A stretch of 32,815 bases of DNA, from contig JAJFGP010000025.1 in NCBI GenBank assembly GCA_021776055.1, forward strand, positions 1-32,815, given 5' to 3'. This document shows positions 28,748 to 32,815 of this stretch, one piece after another. The notes under the pieces are model-generated. The model searched no databases. It was given only the letters and a program-made list of their open reading frames with translations, and was not told the origin of the DNA. The first letter of the stretch is position 1; every line of letters starts with the position of its first letter. This DNA comes from Kiloniellaceae bacterium. GTDB lineage: Bacteria; Pseudomonadota; Alphaproteobacteria; Kiloniellales; J153. Both the position numbers and the translations under genes were made by a program.

Positions 28748-29527
28748 ATGGAAATCCCGATTTATCAGGTCGATGCGTTCGCATCGGAGGTGTTTGCCGG
28801 TAATCCGGCGGCGGTCTGCCCGTTGGAGGCGTGGCTGCCGGACGATGTCATGCAGGCGATTGCCGCCGAGAACAATTTGGCGGAAACCGCTTTCTTCGTG
28901 CGCCGGGGCGACGAGTTCGACCTGCGCTGGTTCACCCCGACAGTCGAGGCGGAGATGTGCGGTCATGCCACCCTGGGCAGCGCCTATGTGATCATCAATT
29001 ACCTGGAGCCGGAGCGGCGCGAAGCCCGCTTCCACACGCGCAGTGGCCAATTGGTCGTCACCCGCGATGGCGAAAACTATTGTCTCGACCTGCCGGCCCA
29101 ACCGCCGGAGCGTGTGGACGCTAGCGCGGACGTGACGGCGGCCTTGGGTGCCGAGCCCGTCGAGCTGTGGCGGTCTATGTACATGATGGCGGTCTTTTCG
29201 GACCAGGCACAGATCGCTAACATATCACCCGACTTCGCCAAGGTGGCGGCGCTCGAAAAAGGAGAGATCATTGTGACCGCGCCGGGAAATACGGGCGATT
29301 TTGTCTCCCGCTTTTTTGCCCCAGCCGCCGGCATTCCGGAGGACCCGGTGACCGGTTCGGCGCATACCATCTTGGCACCGTATTGGGTGCAGCGCTTGGG
29401 CAAGACACACATGGCGGCACGGCAAATCTCGCGCCGGGGCGGCGAACTGGCGGTCGAATTGCGCGGCGACCGCGTGCTGCTCACCGGCCGGGTGGCGCCC
29501 TATCTGGAAGGCCGCATCCGTGTCTAG
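28748..29527 (+). CDS. PhzF-family isomerase/epimerase-like protein
   Basis: A 259-residue protein with the diaminopimelate-epimerase-like fold. It starts MEIPIYQVDAFASEVFAGNP and has the family's catalytic glutamate in NNLAETAFF (E46), the EAEMCGHATLGSA segment and the C-terminal PEDPVTGSAHTILAPYW signature. In PhzF itself this glutamate moves a proton in phenazine synthesis; most family members, including this one, have no known substrate. No other phenazine genes are present, so the name should not be read as phenazine production. AGGAG lies 9 bp before the ATG. Its end overlaps the next gene by 8 bp. Confidence 0.9.
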   Translation: MEIPIYQVDAFASEVFAGNPAAVCPLEAWLPDDVMQAIAAENNLAETAFFVRRGDEFDLRWFTPTVEAEMCGHATLGSAYVIINYLEPERREARFHTRSGQLVVTRDGENYCLDLPAQPPERVDASADVTAALGAEPVELWRSMYMMAVFSDQAQIANISPDFAKVAALEKGEIIVTAPGNTGDFVSRFFAPAAGIPEDPVTGSAHTILAPYWVQRLGKTHMAARQISRRGGELAVELRGDRVLLTGRVAPYLEGRIRV

Positions 29528-30023
29528 GCATCGCATCGTGCTGGCCCGCGCCGACGAAGAGCATGACATGGAGATCGTGCGCACATTATTTCGTGAATAT
29601 GCGGAGTGGCTGCAGGTCGATTTTTGCCTCCAGGATTTCGACACGGAGTTGGCTGGCCTGCCGGGTAAATACGCGGCGCCGGGCGGTGGCCTGTGGCTGG
29701 CCCGTGTCGATGGCAAGGTGGCCGGTACTATCGCCTTCCGACCATTGGAGGATGGCGTCTGCGAGATGAAACGGCTTTGGGTCCGCGACGAGTTCCGGGG
29801 TCTTGGCCTAGGCCGGCGTTTGGCCGAGACGTGCGTCGCGGTGGCTCGCGACGCCGGCTACAAAGCCATGTGTCTCGATACCCTGGGCCACATGACGGCG
29901 GCGCGGGCGCTATACGAGAGCCTGGGGTTCGGCGAGATCCCGGCCACCTACGAAAATCCGGTGGACGACGTGCGTTATATGCGTTGCGAATTTGCAGGCG
30001 TTGCGGGTTTGCCCACCGGTTGA
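29520..30023 (+). CDS. GNAT-family N-acetyltransferase
   Basis: A 167-residue acetyl-CoA-dependent acyltransferase. The GNAT motif A is MKRLWVRDEFRGLGLGRRLAE (in part: EFRGLGLGRRL, R/Q-x-x-G-x-G/A type), followed by a helix and the motif B segment ARALYESLGFGEI. The start is GTG at 29520, overlapping phzF by 8 bp, so the two are translated together. The acceptor substrate is unknown; an amine or amino acid handled by the same operon is a reasonable inference only. Confidence 0.87.
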   Translation: MSRHRIVLARADEEHDMEIVRTLFREYAEWLQVDFCLQDFDTELAGLPGKYAAPGGGLWLARVDGKVAGTIAFRPLEDGVCEMKRLWVRDEFRGLGLGRRLAETCVAVARDAGYKAMCLDTLGHMTAARALYESLGFGEIPATYENPVDDVRYMRCEFAGVAGLPTG

Positions 30024-30074
30024 TCCTCGCGGCATACTCGCCCCCAACGATAGCGAATGGGAAAGAGGGGCGGG

Positions 30075-30527
30075 ATGAGCGACCGATATTTCGATGACTT
30101 TCAGGTTGGCGACCGATTTGCCAGCCGGGGCATAACGGTAAGCGAGAGCCAGATTCTCGACTTTGCCCTGCTCTACGATCCGCAGCCGTTTCATATCGAC
30201 AAGGAAGCCGCCGCCGACACCCCCTTTGCCGGCTTGATTGCCAGCGGTTTCCACACGCTGTCACTGGCCTTCCGAGCCTTCTACGACGCCGATGTGATCA
30301 AGCAGTGTTCCCTCGGCTCCCCTGGGTTTGATGAGCTACGCTGGCTAAAGCCAGTGCGCCCCGGCGATACCCTGAAGGTCGAGGGCGCGGTTAAGAGCAC
30401 GCGCGCCTCGAAGTCCCAACCCGACCGGGGCATTCTGCACATGGATTACGAGGTCAAAATCCAAACCGGCGACGTCGTCATGACCTTCACCGCCATTCAC
30501 CTCCTGCGGCGGCGGGCGGCGGAATAG
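30075..30527 (+). CDS. MaoC-family (hot-dog) dehydratase
   Basis: A 150-residue single hot-dog protein. The hydratase motif is ALLYDPQPFHIDKEAA with the Asp/His pair D35 and H40, followed by a TPFAGLIASGFHTLSLAFRA segment. Family members hydrate enoyl-CoA or related thioesters. AGAGGGG lies a few bases before the ATG at 30075; an in-frame ATG at 30057 is less likely because this Shine-Dalgarno sits between them. It is 51 bp after the GNAT gene and is probably the last gene of the MocR-linked unit. The specific substrate is unknown. Confidence 0.87.
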   Translation: MSDRYFDDFQVGDRFASRGITVSESQILDFALLYDPQPFHIDKEAAADTPFAGLIASGFHTLSLAFRAFYDADVIKQCSLGSPGFDELRWLKPVRPGDTLKVEGAVKSTRASKSQPDRGILHMDYEVKIQTGDVVMTFTAIHLLRRRAAE

Positions 30528-30743
30528 GTCATGGACTCGTTGACCGGTATTACGGACAGGGATGTCCGCGCACGGGTCTACATCGGTCAAGCGTCACGAC
30601 CCCGGCGAACGACCGGGTTTAATGCGGCTCGGACATCGCGCCGAGAAGATGGCCGCTTTCGCAAATCTTCTTGCGCCTGAATGCGGGAGCTGGTCTAGCT
30701 AGAAGGGCATGTAATCGCCCAGATTCAGACACAGGAGATCTGT

Positions 30744-31118
30744 ATGTCCCGATCGCGGATCGTTCTGATGCTGGTTGTAGGAACCGCGGCAATCGGCATT
30801 TGGTTATGGCTCTCCCCGCCACGTTGGTGGCTTAATTACATGAAGCCGGTCGATCTCACAGATTCGGTTAGTGCAGGTCAGTCTGTCATCGCGAAATACG
30901 CGTGTCGGAAATGCCATTTGATTGGCGGAGAGGGACGAGCGAAAGGTCCTAATCTGGGCGGCGTTACGGACCGTCTAGATCCGGTCTCGTTGCGACTATG
31001 GTTGCAGGACCCTCGCTCCATCAAGCCGAGCACTCCAATGCCGAATTTTCAACTCTCCGATCCCGAAATTGAAGCGATTTTGTCTTATTTGTACGAGTTG
31101 GATAGCACGAGCGATTAA
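30744..31118 (+). CDS. Small membrane-anchored monohaem cytochrome c
   Basis: A 124-residue protein with an N-terminal membrane helix (about 6-23), retained as an anchor or signal, and a class I cytochrome c domain. The haem-binding motif is CRKCH (C54-H58), with the likely axial methionine in STPMPNFQLSD (M99). It would face the periplasm and carry electrons. AGGAGA precedes the ATG. No oxidoreductase partner is nearby. Sampled lines give about 50-57% GC, lower than the neighbours, which hints at transfer. A 216-bp gap with no gene that I can support precedes it. Confidence 0.85.
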   Translation: MSRSRIVLMLVVGTAAIGIWLWLSPPRWWLNYMKPVDLTDSVSAGQSVIAKYACRKCHLIGGEGRAKGPNLGGVTDRLDPVSLRLWLQDPRSIKPSTPMPNFQLSDPEIEAILSYLYELDSTSD

Positions 31119-31292
31119 TATTCGCTGCCTTTGGTGCTGAGCCTGCAACAAGGGTTTCTGCACAGTTCATCGCTGAAAGTTCAAGAATTCCACCACACAA
31201 CTAATACCGAGGATCGATGATAAAGCCCCATAGAGATCGCGGTGGCGGCCCGTCGGGCAGGAGGTAGGCACTCGGCCCTGTTTCCGGCTGGT
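31119..31292. other. Non-coding gap between cytochrome c and the rpsD promoter
   Basis: The 332 bp between the cytochrome stop and rpsD hold the rpsD promoter and leader (from 31293). In this first 174 bp I see no gene, tRNA or strong hairpin. The open frames here lack family features or ribosome-binding sites. Confidence 0.5.
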
Positions 31293-31320
31293 TTGACATC
31301 CGGTCCGCTATTCGTATAGT
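31293..31320 (+). promoter_or_regulatory. Strong sigma70-type promoter for rpsD
   Basis: TTGACA (31293-31298) and TATAGT (31315-31320) are separated by 16 bp, the best -35/-10 match in the window. Transcription would start near 31327, giving a leader of about 124 nt before rpsD. This fits a highly expressed ribosomal gene. Confidence 0.75.
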
Positions 31321-31326
31321 CCGCCC

Positions 31327-31450
31327 CACATTCCCGGGAATGCGGGTTGAGGGCACGTCCCCCAACCCCGCCTGCTGGCCGCCAGAGTATCCCTGGGAGC
31401 CGGATGGGACTACCGGGACAAAAGCGTCAAGCAAAAGGAGACGCGCGACA
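31327..31450 (+). promoter_or_regulatory. Structured 5' leader of rpsD
   Basis: The predicted leader contains a GC-rich hairpin: GCGGGTTG...GGG at about 31341-31352 pairs with CCC..CAACCCCGC at about 31357-31370, after the palindrome ATTCCCGGGAAT (31330-31341). Ribosomal protein S4 regulates its own synthesis in other bacteria through mRNA structure, so an autoregulatory site is possible, but I cannot match a known S4 leader. AAGGAG at 31435-31440 is the ribosome-binding site. Confidence 0.4.
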
Positions 31451-32065
31451 ATGTCGAAGCGTGAGCAGTCCAAGTACAAGATCAACCGCCGCCTCGGGGT
31501 CAATCTCTGGGGCCGGCCGAAAAGCCCGGTCAACAAGCGCGAATACCCCCCGGGGCAGCATGGCCAGCGGCGCCGCAAGCCGACCGATTTCGGCATTCAG
31601 CTGCAGGCCAAGCAGAAGCTGAAGGGCTACTACGGCAGCATTGGCGAGCGGCAGTTCCGGCGCTATTACCAGGAAGCCTCACGCCGCCGCGGCGATAGCG
31701 GCGAGAACCTGATTGCCTTGCTGGAGCGGCGCCTGGACGCGGTGGTCTACCGGGCCAAGTTTGTGCCGACCGTCTTCGCCGCCCGACAGTTCGTGAACCA
31801 CGGCCACATCATGGTCAACGGCAAGCGGGTCAACATCCCGTCCTATCAGGTCAAGGATGGCGACGAGATTCAGATTCGCGCGAAAAGCCGCGAGATGGCC
31901 TTGGTGCTGGAGGGTGTCGAATCGCCGGAGCGCGATGTGCCCGATTACATCCAGGTCGATCACAAGGATATGAAGGCCCGCTACCTGCGCGCGCCGAAGC
32001 ACGAGGATGTGCCCTATCCGGTGAAGATGGAACCGAACCTGGTCATCGAGTTCTACTCGCGCTAA
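31451..32065 (+). CDS. rpsD: 30S ribosomal protein S4
   Basis: Primary 16S rRNA-binding protein that nucleates 30S assembly. The 204-residue product starts [20 protein letters not shown] and contains the S4 RNA-binding fold (about 94-150) with [29 protein letters not shown] (in part) and [17 protein letters not shown]. The C-terminal [11 protein letters not shown] is typical. Upstream in-frame starts (31340) lie in the leader and lack a Shine-Dalgarno. It is a stand-alone transcription unit here, not in the alpha operon, as is common in alphaproteobacteria. Confidence 0.98.
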   Translation: MSKREQSKYKINRRLGVNLWGRPKSPVNKREYPPGQHGQRRRKPTDFGIQLQAKQKLKGYYGSIGERQFRRYYQEASRRRGDSGENLIALLERRLDAVVYRAKFVPTVFAARQFVNHGHIMVNGKRVNIPSYQVKDGDEIQIRAKSREMALVLEGVESPERDVPDYIQVDHKDMKARYLRAPKHEDVPYPVKMEPNLVIEFYSR

Positions 32066-32071
32066 ACACAA

Positions 32072-32150
32072 ATCGTCATGCTCGTGCTTGACACGAGCAT
32101 CCATTGCGACGCTGCACCATGGGTTGCCGGGTCAAGCCCGGCAACGACAT
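32072..32150. repeat. Two-hairpin intergenic repeat downstream of rpsD
   Basis: Two perfect 9-bp hairpins: ATGCTCGTG-CTTGA-CACGAGCAT (32078-32100) and GTTGCCGGG-TCAAG-CCCGGCAAC (32123-32145), flanked by CGTC and CGAC. The two loops CTTGA and TCAAG are themselves complementary. I recognise this design from a repeat family common in alphaproteobacterial intergenic regions. It may also end rpsD transcription. Confidence 0.7.
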
Positions 32151-32191
32151 CAAATGCAAAAAAATCCTGTAAGTGCGCGGCGCTCTATAGC

Positions 32192-32530
32192 TTACGCCGC
32201 CGGCTGCGCCTGAATGCCTTTTTCTTGCAACAAAGTCTGAAGCTCGCCGGTCTGGAACATCTCCCGGACGATGTCGCAGCCGCCGACAAACTCGCCTTTT
32301 ACGTAGAGCTGCGGGACGGTCGGCCAATTGCTGAAGTCCTTGACGCCCTGGCGCAGACCGGGGTCTTGCAAGACGTCGATACCATTGAACTTTACGCCAA
32401 GGTGCGAGAGTACCTGGACCACCGCCGCGGAAAAACCGCACTGCGGGAACACCGGCGTGCCCTTCATGAAAAGGACGACATCGTTGCTCTGGACCTCTTG
32501 GCGGATGCGTTCCGTAACGTGACTATCCAT
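32192..32530 (-). CDS. grxD: Monothiol glutaredoxin, Grx4/GrxD family
   Basis: Carries and delivers [2Fe-2S] clusters, usually with BolA proteins. The 112-residue protein has the CGFS active site (C31), the preceding VVLFMKGTPVFPQ segment, and conserved NWPTVPQLYVKGEFVGGCDI. Its start is 33 bp after the bolA stop on the minus strand, so bolA and grxD form one operon, in line with the known complex. The C-terminal extension is a short Gln/Ala-rich tail. Confidence 0.97.
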   Translation of the reverse strand: MDSHVTERIRQEVQSNDVVLFMKGTPVFPQCGFSAAVVQVLSHLGVKFNGIDVLQDPGLRQGVKDFSNWPTVPQLYVKGEFVGGCDIVREMFQTGELQTLLQEKGIQAQPAA

Positions 32531-32563
32531 GTTCTAGTTCCTTGGGTTTCGTATTCAATAAGC

Positions 32564-32803
32564 TCACGCGTCGGGCGGCAATGACGTTTGCAGCGCCAGG
32601 GCATGCAATTCGTTGCCCATGCGCCCGCGCAGCGCCTCGTAGACCATCTGGTGCTGCTGCACCCGAGTTTTACCCGCGAAGGCCGTGGAGACAACATAGG
32701 CCGCATAGTGGTCGCCGTCACCGCGCAAATCCTCGATATTGACCTGGGCGTCCGGTATGGCTGCCTTGATCAAGCTCTCAATTTCCGCCGGACTCATGGC
32801 CAT
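32564..32803 (-). CDS. BolA family protein
   Basis: A 79-residue BolA/IbaG-like protein that partners monothiol glutaredoxins in iron-sulfur handling. It contains the family segments DGDHYAAYVVSTAFAGKTRV and QQHQMVYEALRGRMGNELHALAL, including the FxGxxxxxxHxxV-type helix. The ATG at 32803 is used; an ATG at 32797 would shorten it by two residues. The upstream region is cut by the right edge of the window. Confidence 0.93.
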   Translation of the reverse strand: MAMSPAEIESLIKAAIPDAQVNIEDLRGDGDHYAAYVVSTAFAGKTRVQQHQMVYEALRGRMGNELHALALQTSLPPDA

Positions 32804-32815
32804 CGCGCCAAACCC

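Noticed and set aside
28748-29527. Phenazine biosynthesis locus
   Set aside because: Only a PhzF-family protein is present; no phzA-E or phzG homologue is nearby and most PhzF-like proteins have other or unknown roles.

Overview
This window looks like a chromosomal stretch from a GC-rich alphaproteobacterium, probably a Rhodospirillales-type lineage. The inference rests on gene content and order rather than a database search: a tkt/fba/gap/efp/suhB block, a DUF4164-zapA-6S RNA-fcl block, yebC-ruvCAB-ybgC-tolQRAB-pal-cpoB, tilS-ftsH-folP-glmM-thiD, a class I aldolase, and bolA-grxD. Most of the window is conserved housekeeping DNA. The less ordinary parts lie between about 20.9 and 31.1 kb.

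Layout. (1) 1-5.5 kb, minus strand: transketolase, class I fructose-bisphosphate aldolase, GAPDH, a conserved unknown protein, elongation factor P and the start of an inositol-monophosphatase gene. No pgk lies between them. (2) 5.6-8.0 kb, plus strand: a coiled-coil DUF4164 protein, ZapA, a well-supported 6S RNA (closing stem about 16 bp), 5-formyltetrahydrofolate cyclo-ligase and a YmdB-type phosphoesterase. A small unknown minus-strand gene converges on them. (3) 8.6-20.9 kb, plus strand: YebC, then the Holliday-junction genes ruvC-ruvA-ruvB translationally coupled to the complete Tol-Pal envelope system (ybgC, tolQ, tolR, tolA, tolB, pal, cpoB), then tilS and ftsH (TTG start). (4) 20.9-24.6 kb: a 289-bp MITE-like element with 35-bp terminal inverted repeats, a terminator-like hairpin, then folP, glmM and thiD.

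(5) 24.6-31.1 kb, accessory: an AT-rich orphan membrane-protein gene bracketed by two inverted REP-like hairpins; a MocR/GntR regulator divergent from a DUF1127 gene, a lactate-permease-family transporter, a PhzF-family isomerase, a GNAT acetyltransferase and a MaoC-family dehydratase; and a small anchored monohaem cytochrome c. The divergent promoter carries two identical 10-bp direct repeats exactly 52 bp apart, the best candidate here for an undescribed regulatory circuit. (6) 31.2-32.8 kb: rpsD with a strong sigma70-type promoter and a structured leader, a two-hairpin intergenic repeat, then grxD and bolA on the minus strand.

I see no tRNA, rRNA, CRISPR array, integrase or transposase gene. 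All positions, motifs and hairpins were read by eye; family names come from recognising conserved motifs and were not confirmed by search.
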